Source of the DNA: Todiramphus chloris collaris
Taxonomy: Eukaryota; Chordata; Aves; Coraciiformes; Alcedinidae
Assembly (NCBI GenBank): GCA_025345505.1
Contig: JANVCC010000018.1
Span: 61,346,232-61,410,231, forward strand
Length of the DNA: 64,000 nt
Direction of reading: 5' to 3'
The translations under genes and the position numbers were made by a program. The notes beneath the pieces were generated by a model that saw only the letters and a program-made list of their open reading frames with translations, made no database searches and had not been told where the DNA came from. Shown here one piece after another: positions 1-22,600 of this stretch (the stretch's first letter is position 1; every line of letters begins with the position of its first letter).

Positions 1-8860
<8,860 letters not shown>

Positions 8861-9399
8861 GGCCGCCGCGCCCGCTGCAGGGCAGAAGAGAGAGGTCGCC
8901 GCTCCCCGTGCCACTTCCGCCTCGACGGGAGCAGCCGGTTTGCGAGCCGCCAGCGAGCAACGGAGGGCCGGCGCCCTGACCACCCGCCTCGGGCCGCGGC
9001 CGATGGGGGCAGAAGCCGCCCCCAGCCCGGCTAGGCCGCCTAGTCCGGCAGCACCAATCAGGAGTGGGGGCGGGGCAGAAAGGCGAGCACGCCAATAGGA
9101 AGTAGCCAGTAGTGAGCGCAGAGCCAATGAGGGGATGAGGAGGGGCCGCGGTCGCTGGGGGTGTCGGGAGGGGGCACGTTTGAATGCCGCTGCTGCAGCA
9201 GCAAGAGCACCGCTCCCTTGGGCGGCCGCGCCTCGGCCCGCACCCTTTTCCCGCGGGTTCCCCCGAGTGCTGCCGGGCCGTGCCGTGCCCTGGGGGGGCG
9301 GGGTGGGTGTAGCACGGGGGAAATTTCACACGTCAGAACGATGGCAGCTGCTCTATGCGTGAGACACTATAACCTCAGCGCACGCTACTGCAGAGCAGG

Positions 9400-12300
9400 G
9401 CCCGCAGTACTAGGAGAGACAACAACCAGAGGGCAGCAGGGTTTCAGTACACAAAGCAACATCTGACCATACTGACCTCACTTCAAAACAGGGAATCTGG
9501 GGCTTTGGATACAGTGCTTGCTCATGTCTTGCTTGTCAAGATTTCTGCTTGAAACGTTGAAACTTCAGGAAAGGCAGCAGTGTAACAAAATAAAACCGTG
9601 CTTCTAGGTGGAGGAGGTTGGTTTTGGTTTTTGGTTTTGTTTTTTTTTTTTAAAGTTAGCCGCTAACTAACAATTCTTCCAAAGACCTAATTGTACTGTA
9701 ATTTCACCAAAGCTTTCAAGAAACTGAGATAAAGTGCATGATTAGACATTTTCTCTATTCATGTCGACAGGCGCACCTTAGCAACAGTCCCTAAAACTAA
9801 CTGCTCTACAGCTGCAGCACCTAGCTGCCATGCACCCCTTACTGCCTTTTCTTGTAGTTACTATAACCCATAACTTGTCAGGTGGGTTGATTCTGTAAGA
9901 CCCAGCACAAGAGGGAATAATACTGGTGACACAAGCTGCAATAATGGCATAAAGCTGTTTCAGGGGCTTAAGCGTGAGGAGAGGAAGGGTAAAACTTTTT
10001 AATGGTTATTTTGAAAGTGTACTACAGTACTTGCCTTAACAAGATGTACTTCAGCAGCTTCTGAGGAAGGAAGGGGAAACAGCACGATGGGGTGGGAACA
10101 ACTACATGCAGTTCTATCACAAAGCTAGGGAGAGGCAGGGTCTCAACAGCAAAACTGAGGTGATATAGTGTGACTGATCCACCACCAGTAACACGACGCT
10201 TTGGAACTGGAGGCACCAGAAACAGAAATGCTTCAAGTCAGGAAGTACAATTCTGAACAGTAGAGATGGGACCTATGGGATCTCCTTAACAGAAGGACTT
10301 TGTGAGTGGCCAGCTTTAATAAACATGTGGCTTGAGACTTAATGCTGCAGGCCTTTACCTCTGGAGGTAAATCAAACTTAGGTAACGGCTCTTCCTCTGA
10401 AGCACCAGCACAGCGCCACTCATGCAGAACTTTAGTCTAAGCAACTGCCCACTGTGACAGTGAGGCTACTGCTTGTTCCTGGGAAGTGAGAGGGTGTGAG
10501 ATTTAAATCCTAACCAAGACACCAAATGAGTGCACAGAGTCAAGACTAACAGTAGAGCTACTGAACTCTGAGGGTGTGTTGTTTTGGGGTTTTTTTGCCT
10601 AGTGAAATAAAAGTCTGTTTTTTTCTGAACTGAGGGATAACTTCAAACTTCATAAGCACACCACACAGAGATGAAGCGGATTCAAACTGCTTCACCGCTG
10701 GAAAGCAATCAGAATCAATTACTGAACTCAAAATATAGTTAAAGATTTTATGCCAGTAGAAGGCTTGGATTCCCCCACCCCCCCCCCACCCCTGCAGGTC
10801 TATCAATGGTGGTATTTACCTTCTAACAAGAGAAATGCAATATGCACTGAGCTCCCATTCACAACAGTCATACAAATGAAAGACTCAAGCCACATTTTTC
10901 TTCTCACAGCAGTTAAAATGTAACTATTCATGCTGAAGGACTAGTAAGGGTGGAAGTATTAGTTTTGGATTTAAAAAGTAAAATCTCAACTCCCACTTTG
11001 TCTCTGACAGACTGCAAGTTGCATCTTTGACTAGACTATTTTAATTCAAATCATTTTTTTAACCAATGAATTTACAATTGTCACCACAGTCTGTAATTAA
11101 CAAATCATGTTTAATAAACTACAATAAGTTAAGGAAAACGAAAAAAGGATTCTTACGATTTAACCTACAGACAGGTCTGTAAGATCAAGTGGCATTATCA
11201 AACCAATCTCTACCAGATTTCCTTGTTCATTCAACTGAAACAGAAAAATTTAAATCTGCCTCATCATGCAGGAACTATCTTGCCTTATGACAGTCAGACC
11301 ACAACAATCCACTTTCAACTCAACCTAGATGATACAGATTATCTAAGGTTACAACAGTTCAAATGTATCTTGGTCCTATTTGTTAGTGTCAGAATTTCAT
11401 TTCACTGGGGCAGACTTTTGACACTGCTGCCAAGTTTGGTTTATTCCTTATTCTCATTTAGTACACACAAAGTCTGTGCGAGCTTTTCTAGTAAGACCAA
11501 GGAATAATCAATTTTACATTTCAAACAGCTATTAAAAGATGCACTGGAGATGCAAAAGCAAATCTTGCAACAGCAGTATCGTTTGCCTAAACTTCCTAAA
11601 ACAAAAGGCAGGAATGACCTTATACTACAGTAACTACTACTGGTGGGCAAGAATTAGTCCTATTTCCCTTTCTACACAGATGTTTGTAAAGTAGCACAAT
11701 CCAAAAAAGTCTCCTCAACTACAGCTAGGATCAGTGACAGGACTATGTTTTTCTGCCTACTAGTGTTTAATTAGGATACGGCAGACGGTTAACTGCTCCC
11801 TAGTGGTAAAGGCAGTAAGAGGACATATATTATATATGTATTTAATACAAACACCTCCACCAAAGCTTTTTTAAAAAATAGAGGGGAAGAAAAGGAAGAC
11901 GGTATGCCATTTCAAGGGGAAAACTAAGAAAAACTACACTTTTAACTCCATATAACTTTAAGATTTACTGTATCTATATAACAGTCTGAGGAAAACAAAA
12001 ATAGTTTTGTTGTATCAGAATGTCCTTATTTTGTTAAGTCAACATTCTGTAGGTTGAGTGTATGTACCACTAAACTAAGTTCGTGAGTTTGTTGGTTTTG
12101 TTTAAAAAGCAAAACAAATCCAAATCACAGTAACTGCAGGATAAATTCTGCACTTTGTCTACAAAAATACTAGAAGCATAACTATTTAGAAATCAGTGTC
12201 AAAGAAAGTAAGACTCATTTCTCTTATCTTTTGCCAACTTAACTTTTACCACCGAGTTACAATTTCAAGACTTAGTGTAGACATTCTCTAAAGCAGAATA

Positions 12301-13659
12301 CTCAAGAAAGGTACTTCCAGGGCACTGTAATGGAATTCACACCCTGTAGAAAATGTTTAGTATATCTGAAGTATCTTTACTGATTCAGGATTTAATAAAT
12401 CTTGCTTCACTTCTACAGGGAATTTTGTGGTGGCTTCTTTGTTTTGTTTCTCCCCTCACCCCTGCCCTACCTCCTTTCCCCCAACTTCACTTAAGGCTGT
12501 ACATGTGCTAGAAGATTTAAGGACTTAGTCTTGCCAGTTTACACACCTGGAGAAGCAAATCCACATAAAGAAATTAAAGGAGGCAGTTTTAACAAACTGG
12601 AACAAAAACTGCTAAAAATATGCTAGATTGATATTGCCATTGATTTCTTCGCTAGATTCTTTTTAACAGAAAGATTAAACTATAATCACTTGTGGCACTC
12701 CAAATGCCACTAGTACTTCATCTTTTATGGACACAACAGTTTTCTTGCAGTGAGTTTAAACTGTAGGTTTATAAAACCTTAAAAATTTTGCTAAATTACC
12801 CTGACGAGACAAGCATCTTTTAGTGACAAAGCAAAATCACCCTGCATCTGTAATACACGAGGGATCTGCTCTAGACAGAAGCTACAGGAATGAAGCTAGT
12901 TGTAGGTAGTTCCTCACTAACTGTGTACACAGACTCCGGTTTTCATATCTGTCTGAAAGTTTTCACAGCAGCAGATAACTTGGAAACAGGTTTCTAAAAC
13001 TCACATTCCAGAAGGGAAATCACACAGTTGAAATCTGCTTTAGGCTACTAAAGAAGAGTGAGAATTTTACTCTCAAAGGTAAAATTCTTGCTGCAGTCTT
13101 TAGAAGGGTGAAATAAGAATGCAGGTTTATCACTGACACCACGCAAATGTGATTCTTGTGACCTCACGTATAATGGCATTTTGCACAACTGTTGTAGTTA
13201 CACTGTGACTGGGTAACTGCCCTTATATACACTTCTTATAAAAAGGCAACACAGAAGTAGTAATTAAGTTTATAAAAAATGCTGCTCCAAGATTTCAGGT
13301 GTGCAGAGCTGTAAGTTTACTTCAGAATAAAACACAGACATAGGGGAGAATCAAAACTTTGAGAGTTGTACTTGACCATATATTTGGACAAAGCAGAATT
13401 ACGCTGCATATAACAAACAGTAAAATTTCTTAAAAGTTGTTACAAATATTTTACTTTCTACCTGTACGATCATTAACATAGTTTACTATATCAAGATTTT
13501 TTTCTAAAGGCTTAAAACAAAAACAATCCCTCTAAACTACTTTCCAACAGTAAAATTTAAGTAAAATGCTTACATTCATTTAACAACAAAAAAACATTAT
13601 TAAAAATGTTGTGTGGATGGTGCAACAGCTGCTCTTTCAGCTACAACCTTCTTCCAGGG
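9400..13659 (-). other. BCLAF1 3'UTR and spacer to MTFR2
   Basis: About 4.2 kb between the BCLAF1 stop codon and the MTFR2 CpG island. On the minus strand it begins as BCLAF1 3'UTR. The end of the UTR is not certain. I see no coding exon or recognisable interspersed repeat. A C-rich run lies at 10771-10793. Confidence 0.55.
11440..11445 (-). terminator. Candidate BCLAF1 polyadenylation signal
   Basis: AATAAA on the minus strand, about 2.2 kb after the BCLAF1 stop codon. It is the only canonical signal I noticed between the stop and MTFR2; variant signals (ATTAAA) occur further downstream, for example near 10316. Position-based guess only. Confidence 0.3.
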
Positions 13660-13665
13660 TTACTC
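13660..13665 (-). CDS. BCLAF1: BCLAF1 last coding exon (one residue and stop)
   Basis: After the acceptor TTCTTTTCACAG the exon begins GAGTAA, giving Glu and the stop codon. This restores the family ending RRKEEKE. The rest of this exon is 3'UTR. Confidence 0.85.
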   Translation of the reverse strand, partial: E

Positions 13666-16600
13666 CTGTGAAAAGAAAGAACAACAGCCTTTTTATAAAC
13701 TTAATAACCAAACTTGGAAAATTATCACACTATTACTTGATATCCTGCAAGATCAACTGTCTAATCTGCAATTTACTGAACTGTTTACCTTCTCCTCTTT
13801 GCGTCTGTCCTTTTCTTCATTATTCTCAATCGTTTCTTCTTCATCTTCCACAATCCCATCCCCTTGATATTTGTCATGCGTCCACTTCGGACTGCTACCT
13901 GACTTTTTGAAGTTAAAACGCCCTCTGCCACGCTGGAAAGTACCACGGCCTCTTCCTCTTTTGGCCCAATAATCCACACCATCGTCTCTGTCATCATGCT
14001 ACAATAATACCAAACAAAGAGTAAGATTAGAACACCTCTTAAATGTTCCCTTTAAATGTTAGTACTCTATAGCAAATTTATACTATACATAAAAAAAACC
14101 ATTAAAATAAATTAAGACAACTTCTTATCAGTACAGACTATAATTTATAGAGGACATTATGATGTATGTCTTACAATTCATGATGCTGTAACTAAAACCA
14201 CAAGACTAAAACTGTTTTAAGAGCCCTTATCAGCTGTGGGTCTACTCAAATGTGTCAGTAACAAATCAGTTACCTACTACTTATCTTCAGTCAGAAGAAA
14301 AAATTACTCACTAGTCTTGAGGAAAATAAAGTCTGCAAAGGAAGCAGCTCTAGGAATGTGCTAGGATTTTTTAAATAGTATTTTTACTCCAATGCAGACA
14401 GTCTTTTATACTTATTAAGGAAATGGATTTCAAGGTAGTTTTCAGAATCCCTGCTTCAAATGCACAACATAGAGCATATGAAGTTTAAACTGTTTAAATC
14501 TGATGTTAAACTACATTTGAGTTTCTGCAGTTAATAAGCTGAGTTTGCTATCTTGCTATCAAATACAGCCTTACATAGTTTGGTAAATCTTCTGACAATC
14601 ATTCCAAGCACTGCATCAACACTACAGACTATTATCTAATATAAATTAACAATATATATAAATATATATTATATAACAATATTTATATAAATATAAATTA
14701 TACAATTATCTAATATAAAAAAGGTTTACTTAGAAGAGTGAGGTACACTTGCTTCAACATCTGCTTTTTTCACTTGTGATTTGGAAAGAAATCTGAACTA
14801 TTAAACACATACCACACCCTATATAAAGCAGTTTAGTAACAATTATAAGAATTATAAAAGGGTGTCTTTTTAAAAATTAAACATGTGAGATGAGAAAAAA
14901 ATTAATGGCTGCAATTATTTGTTCTCGCTTATAACAGAATTTCTTCATGAGTAGATTATCACATCTCTTTCTATGTTTATAGATCAGAAGTTTATATGTG
15001 TGGGGAGGTGGAGAACTCCTTATACAAACATTCAAATTGTGATTGCACTATTGCCTGAATCTGTTAACATATTTGTGACAAACTACAACAATATAGGAGA
15101 AGGACCAATCTTCACTACTTAATGTTTTTCAGTGGTGAAACAGTATTTGTATAAGTGTTGTTAAGAAAATGAACTGGAACAGAGGCTACATATTCAGTGT
15201 ACTACACTACTCACTGGGTGGCTACATCAACTGTCCTCCTTTCATCATCCAGATGGAAAAAACCCATGGGGAATAACCCCATGTATAAGTACAGGTTGGT
15301 GATTGACTTGTTAAGAGAGCAGCATGGGGGAAAAGGACCTGAGGGTCCTGTTGGACAGCAGGATGACCATGAGCCAGCAATGCATCCTCGTGGCCAAGAA
15401 GGCCAATGGCATCCTGGGGTTATTAGAAGGGGTGTGGTTAGTAGGTCGAGAGAGGTTCTCCTCCCCCTCTACTCTGCCCTGGTGAAACCTCATCTGGAAT
15501 ATTGTGTTCAGTTCTAGGCCCCTCAGTTCAGGAAGGACAGGGAACTGCATGAAAGAGTCCAGTGCAAAGACACAAAGATGATTAAGGGAGTGGAGCATCT
15601 CCCTTATGATGAAAGGCTGAGGGAGCTGGGTCTCTTTTAACTTGGAGAAGAGGAGACTGAGGGGCGACCTCAGTAATGTTTATAAATATGTAAAGGATGA
15701 GTGTCAGGAGGATGGAGCCAGGCTCTTCTCTGTTATGTCCAATGATAGGACAAGGGGCAATGGGTACAAGCTGGAGCATAAGAGGTTCCACAGAAACAGA
15801 AGGAAAAACTTTTTCACAGTGAGGGTGACGGAGCTCTGGAACAGCCTGCCCAGAATGGTTGTGGAGTCTCCTTCTCTGGAGACATTTAAAACCCGCCTGG
15901 ACATGTTCCTATGTGACCTGTTCTAGGTGGTCCTGCTCTGGCAGGGGGGTTGGACTAGATGATCTTTTGAGGTCCCTTCCAACCCTTAACATTCTGTGAA
16001 AAAAAGGCATCAAAAGTAAGGTGATGTTCTTACAACTATCACACTACTCAACTAACAGAAGAACTGCTAGTAACAGTCAGCCTACAAGCATCCACAAATA
16101 CTGTCAGCTTTTCCCCATTTTCGCAGACTTCCAGACAAATCTAAGACAAAGCTTGAATGCCATACAAACATAAATCCAAGGAAACAGAGCATCAGTCTTT
16201 TTGGTTTAAAACTTGTTTTTAATAATTTTAGTCTGAGTCTGCCTTCTTCCCCACTCACTGATTAAAGGTTTGGAGATGAATTCCTGTCAGGCCTCAGTTA
16301 TTTCCAGCCTGCTGCAGAAAGATGCAAGAGAAGCAGAACCAGGCACTACAACAACCCTGATGCTCTCATGGTTACACAAGTGAAGTCCCTGTCTGTACAT
16401 GCATGCTACTTCTACGCTTGTAGAAAGTTTGAAGAAACAAAAGCATGCATAAGATATCAAGTTCTCCACACCCACCAAGAAGTATTTCTTGCTTTTTGGG
16501 GTATATTCAGGATCCCATTCCTCTTCCTTCGGTCTCTTCTGAAAAGTAGTATTTGAGTTGCTGGGACCAGTATTTGTTCCAGCAAAGACTCCTCTGGCTC

Positions 16601-19600
16601 TTCCTCTGCCCCTAATTCGAAACTGATTAACCAAGATGTCATTTAATCCATTTAAATAAAACCACAAAGAAGAGTTCAAATTCTCTATTTCTAAAAACAC
16701 TCCTTATGTGCTTAATTACAATTATCTGCAAGTGTAAAATCATTTTCAAATGCACATATTACCTTAAGTAATATATTCAAGCATTCACTTTGAAATAATG
16801 ATTCTATTAATTGAAACACATTTGAGTTCTTGGCATAAATTCACCCACAAACACCAAAAAGAAATTTCCTTCGACTGTTGGTAAACCAGTGTGTTGCAGA
16901 AAAAAGGACAGAAGAAACTTCTGAGGCTGTTCAGACAAAAACAAATCAGAAAAACTAGGTTGGAAGAGGGAGAAAACTGTCGGGGGGGAAGAAAAGTCAT
17001 TTATGGAGTCAGTTATGAGAAAGTTATTCTAGAATACATATGAAGAATGCAGTTTTCAAATAAGTATATCCACTTTGTGTTACTCAAATATTTTCAACTG
17101 AGATTCAGAAACGTACTTCAGGCCAAATTAAATTTCAAGCGAGTAAATTCTTTACTCAGAAAAATCAACAAGGTGTACCGTACAAAGTAGGAATGCTTGA
17201 AGTAAAACAGTGTCTGAAATACTTTTTAATTAATTAATCGGATTTAAAAATTTTAGGTTAAAAAAATCTCACAGCGATAAAGAAAATATTTAACTTTGAA
17301 TACACTAAGGAGCAATATATACAGTTCCCTCGGCACATAAATTTTTAGCTTGTAGAAAGGATTAAACAAGAGTTTATAGCCTCCATTCAAGGGGAGAAGA
17401 AAGGTGAAGTTGGGAAGATAGATTGCTAAAACCTGTACTTACTACAGAACACAATTTCCATAAATAACCTAGTTGAAAACACCAAACTAGGTTTCAGAGT
17501 AACTGTACAAATATATGACTGTGAATTAATTTAATTTGTTAAAAGTATGTTTCATAAACATAACTAAATGTATCTTTTTTTTTTTGTCTAACTTGAAAGA
17601 GTAGTATTATTCTCACTTAGTTCCACAAAGCTGCACATTTTGAATGCAGAATTTACACTGGACAATTTTCAAACTTCTCTGAAGTCAAACAGACTGAAAA
17701 GCAACCCATAGAAGACTTGTAAGACTTATTCTATCCAATACAATGCAGGCAAACAAAAAAAATTTGCTTGGAGGGTCACTTGGAAAGTGACAGACTATCA
17801 CCTGAAGAAAAACTGAAGAAGAGGAAATACTACCTGCTTTCTTACCAATAGCTTTGAAACCTTTACAAAACTAGAGCACAACAAGCAGTATCACAGTGGG
17901 GGGGAAATAGGATGTAAACAAACTTATAACTGGATTAAAAAAACAAACCAAAAAAAAAAAGAGAGAGAGAGATCAGCATTTCATGGTATTAGGTCCTTCG
18001 ATCAAATTCCCTTTAACAAAAATATCCAGAGCTCTCCTCAATGCTGTATTAACCTTCCACCACACCTCCAGGTCATCTTTCAGGCAAAGAAATAAAGGAG
18101 GTGACATACACTATGGTTTTATTTTTTGGGGCTTACTTACTTACTGCAAAGGCCATGACAAAAATACAGTACATTTTCTATAGAAAGAGAAAATTTTTAA
18201 ACGTTAACTGTTAAACATAGAACTCTCCAGGAAGTGAATACTAATGACAGAGTCATTAGAAGATTCTACTTATCCTTAGATTTCTGTGTTTCTACTTCAA
18301 AACTATTCATGAAGTTTATATACAAGAAGCCTAGCATTAAACACAGTCTTACTAGCAAAAAACCGCTCTTGATTTAAGATGAAATTGACAGCTTAGTTGG
18401 TTAGTCTCCCCTACCCACCAAGCCATGCTCTCCCAGTGTATCAAGGTTTCCTGCTCTGGGGAGGATTCACAACCAAAATATATTTGTTTTTTTTAAACTT
18501 CAAAAGCAAAGCAGTATTTACTGGAATGCTGCCACTATTAGCCTGAATTACAAAGACATTCCTACACTAGCCAGCCTGCATGTTTCAGTACTATCCAAGC
18601 TGTATCACTAAAGAGAAGATCTGAGTCTAACAGGTTGGCCTATTTATATTCTCCTGTTCAGACAGTTTGTTCAATAAGCCTGTGTGTGACCATGTGCGTT
18701 GTTAAAGAGTATTAATAAGTTAACTGCATAGTCAGAACTGGCAGTAACCAGTAGTTAAAAGTTAGTCGATTAAACTACAAATTCACATCTACTTGAACTT
18801 CATATGAAGTAGCATGTCTCAGGATATGCAAAATCTGGCTTTATAAAGCAGTAAGGTTTCCACTAACTATGAAGATTTTTTAACTGGTTCTCTTTGAGCG
18901 AAGGGGGGGGGGGGGGGGTGTGTGTTTATTTTTGTTTAACACTGTGCCACCAGCTTATACAGCTAGAAATTGTACCAATACAGTCATATTTGATGCCTAC
19001 GCCATCCAAGGATTTATATATTTATGCCACATAAATGTTCCTTAGTTTAATTATATTTAAAAAAAATAAGAAAGGAGAAAAAGATGCATTTTTAGTGTTA
19101 GAAATTTTGAACTTTTAATTTTCTTCTAAGTAGCTTCAGTTTTTTAGATAGATTCAAACCTTAACTCAAGTGTTGCACTCCCCTCGTGCATTTCAGACAC
19201 CCTTGTGTGTAGTTCAAAGTTTATCTTACACTGCTACAAACAATTCAGTGTACATTTATACCAAACAATGCCTTTTAGTATTATTTAGTCTTAATTACAA
19301 GTTACATGAAGAAATTATTGTGAAAGTATGAAAATACTCCTCCTGTTATTTAAGTCTATTTGACAGTTTTCCCCATCCAAATATGGAACTTGCTTTTTCT
19401 TTGCGTTTTGGATTTTTATGTTGGGTTTTGTTGTTTGTTTGCTTGTTTTAAAGTGTTTCTTATCTTTTCACGGGCACCTTTATTGATTCATAGGCTTACC
19501 TAACGCTTCTACATTTCCTAATTAAATATCAGCAATTACATTAGCATGGAATTTTTAAATTTTAAGATTTTTCTAAAGACTATCATGGTTAAGGTGTCAC

Positions 19601-22600
19601 TTTCCAAATCACAGTGATAAAACACATTCCAGAGTCAAATTAATGAGCTTTCATGCTCACTGTGGCTAGTCCAGGCCAAAGAAACACTGAAAAATAACAA
19701 GTGTACCATCTCTTCTCCTCAATACAGCTGTTTCAAGGTTGATGTGTATTTTTAATTATGTGCCATTCTCTATTTACAAGTTGTAGGCATCACACACAAA
19801 GGAGGACAAAAAAATCAAACTGAAAAATGACAGAGAAAAACAGAAGCTAAAGGGAATTAAGAGGTAACAGATGACAAGATTTAATCTTTACAGAAAAGTA
19901 AATTTTTAGTTCCTGTTAAGAAACAACATCATTACAGAAGAGCAAGGAATAAGCAAGAAATAATTTTTCCCCACCCTGACACTAGGGTCTCTAATGGGAC
20001 ACTAATACATATTTACACACCAACTAACTGCTACTGGGCAGTGCTGGGAAATTCAAGTTTGGTACATCACATAAAAGAATTCAAGAATCACTACTGTGAA
20101 AGGAGTCTAGCCTAACACTAATCACTGCAACACTTCCTCATCTTGGTTGTTATGGTTATTACTACTGGTGAAGCTTCCTAACCTGGGGGAAAAGTAAGAG
20201 AGCAACTTACGAAGGTGCCTCTTGGCCTGTTGACTCCTGCAAAACCAGAGTATTCTTTCTGTTCATGGTGGGTTTTGAACTCTTCATCCCTTTCTTTCTT
20301 GCAGTCCTTTTCTTCACGAGAACTGGATGAGGAAGAAGATGGGGAGGAAGATGGGGAGGACCGAGCACGGTCTTGATCTCTTTTTTGTTTACTGCAAAAT
20401 AAAAAGATACACTGTGTGCTATTTTAAAAGTACTGGATTGTCTGTAACATGCTATACTAAGAGGGGTCTCGTATTTTATGAAAAACTATCCCCCTTCTGG
20501 TTATAAAAAGTCACTTATATGTTAGGTATTTCAGATGTTAAGGTGAAGTATAGTTCCACTTTCCAGCCTCCTCTTGCACATTTAAATGCACTAAATGTAT
20601 ATTATTGCTAGTGACTTGGAAAGCAGCAGTCTGCAAACTGCAAATACAGTTTTTCTAGGTTTTGATGTCATTAAGAGATTCTGTTACTTTTAAGATCTGC
20701 CCTTCTTCTGAGGCAGGTAAAAAAAAAAAAGAAACCCAGAAATTGAAGGGAAGAAAACCTTCAAGGCAAAATTTTACAGTAACTTTAAAGAGTTCAGTTT
20801 GCACACTGTTGAGAAGGTATGGTGTGGGCTTCCCTATGCAGATGGCTGTATGGAACTAGCCAGTGGAAGGTAACGTGGATACCAAAGTCAGAAAGTAAAT
20901 GGGAAACAGGAAGCGTAAGTAAAAATTCATTGTATATCCAGTACAAAGCAGGGAAAAAAAAAAAAAATCCTTACAGCAAGACTTTTAGTAACCCCATAGT
21001 AGTACTAATTTGACCCAATTTACAAGATTTTAATATTCTATTCAAAGGATTGTCATACCTGAAGTAACTCTTACCACTGCTACACAGTATCCACTGAGAT
21101 ATGCTAACATGTTTTTCTTAGTAACAGCCCACTGGCTTTAGACAATAAAAAATAACATTTCCCCTTCTCGCCCATGTTAAAACCTAAGTATCAGTAAGAC
21201 TCTCATACTCTGGGTGTTATGAGTTGAAAAAGTGCGGAATCAAGCATAACGAGCCAAAGTTCTTACACAAACTGTTTATAGAAATGTATTGCATTGAAGT
21301 CCAACCTCCTGATGTAGCCTGGATAATAGGACAGATTAATTTGTCATTTTTTTTTTCAGTGTTAGCTTGCTATTCCAAAGTTTTTGTCCTCATCCACCAT
21401 AAGCCGTGTAAAAGACAGATAATACATATTTGCTGTAAAACAAATAATTTTAATTGTTTAAATTTAAATGTTCCATTATACAGTGAAAATTGAAAGCAAT
21501 TAAGCTTACAATTAAAAAAGCTAATTAGAAGCTAAAAACCTATATAGGGATGTCAAATATTTACCTGTCATCTTTGTAAGATTTGTAATCCTTGTAATCT
21601 TTTGGAGTTTTCTCCTGCTTTCTTGACCCACTGGATTCCCTGGAACCCTTTGAGTCTCCTCGCTCTTTACTTCGCTCTTTTCTACGTCGGTCAATGTCAT
21701 GCCGAAGATCAGCAGAATCACACCTTAATTTTTTATCTCCCTGTAAACAAATATGGATTTTGGAACAAAATTTTCAAATACAACATCCAGAAGATAATCT
21801 GAATGAAAAGGCAAGTTGTGCATCCATTTTTTAAAAAGCGAGATAGAATTTACCTAATTTTCAACAAACTCTTCAGCAGACAAATTTTTAAGTGAACACT
21901 CTTTACATGCAATGGCTAGATCTAAAAAACAAAAGAGCTAAGAATTTCAGTTTCAAATAAGTATTCCCACCAAGCCAATAGGATATCTATTTTTAGACAC
22001 AGACAGACCATGATACACAGTTTGGGAGGATGTTTAAACATTCATTTCTTCTGATGAAGTGTAAGCACCTCTGTACTTCAACCATACTACTCACTGACTA
22101 CTTCCCCCCTGCCCCTCTTCTGTTCTTTGTCCTTGGGCAGTTTAGAAACACAAAATGGGTCCAAGAAGAAAGGAAGGGTGGGAGAAGACTTGACTTTAAA
22201 TGCCACCTTATCAATACAGCAAAATCATGCTATGTAAACTGTCTTCTTGGTAACAGGTTTTACTTAAACCAGGGAGGGTGGGGGAATAAACTATTCCAAA
22301 TGCAATTACTCTAGATACAAGAAAAATTATTTTTGAATTTTTATACAAAAAGTTTAAGTTCAGATTTAAAGGGAAACACATTGTTTGTTTACTTAGAACC
22401 TACTTTTTGACTTTCTTCTTTAAAGACTCTCTCTTCACCTGCTAAACGGGTATGCTTCCTCAGGGTACTTGGAGAGATGTCAATCCTCCTAAGTGTAAAA
22501 TAAAAGCATTGTCTTGCCATATGTGTATGTGATTGTTAACAGCTTCAGACATTTCTTTTCATCAGAAAACTGAGAAACAAGGCATTTTTGCAGAACAAAC

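Larger units (their letters stand above)
13999..16475 (-). other. BCLAF1 intron 9 (between coding exons 9 and 10)
   Basis: About 2.5 kb. It contains an AT-rich low-complexity tract near 14640-14715 and a CR1 LINE fragment at about 15197-16006. Confidence 0.8.

Noticed and set aside
15197-15517. ORFs of about 70-106 codons at 15.2-15.9 kb as a host gene
   Set aside because: They lie in a CR1 LINE fragment. The readable part is the end of CR1 ORF2.
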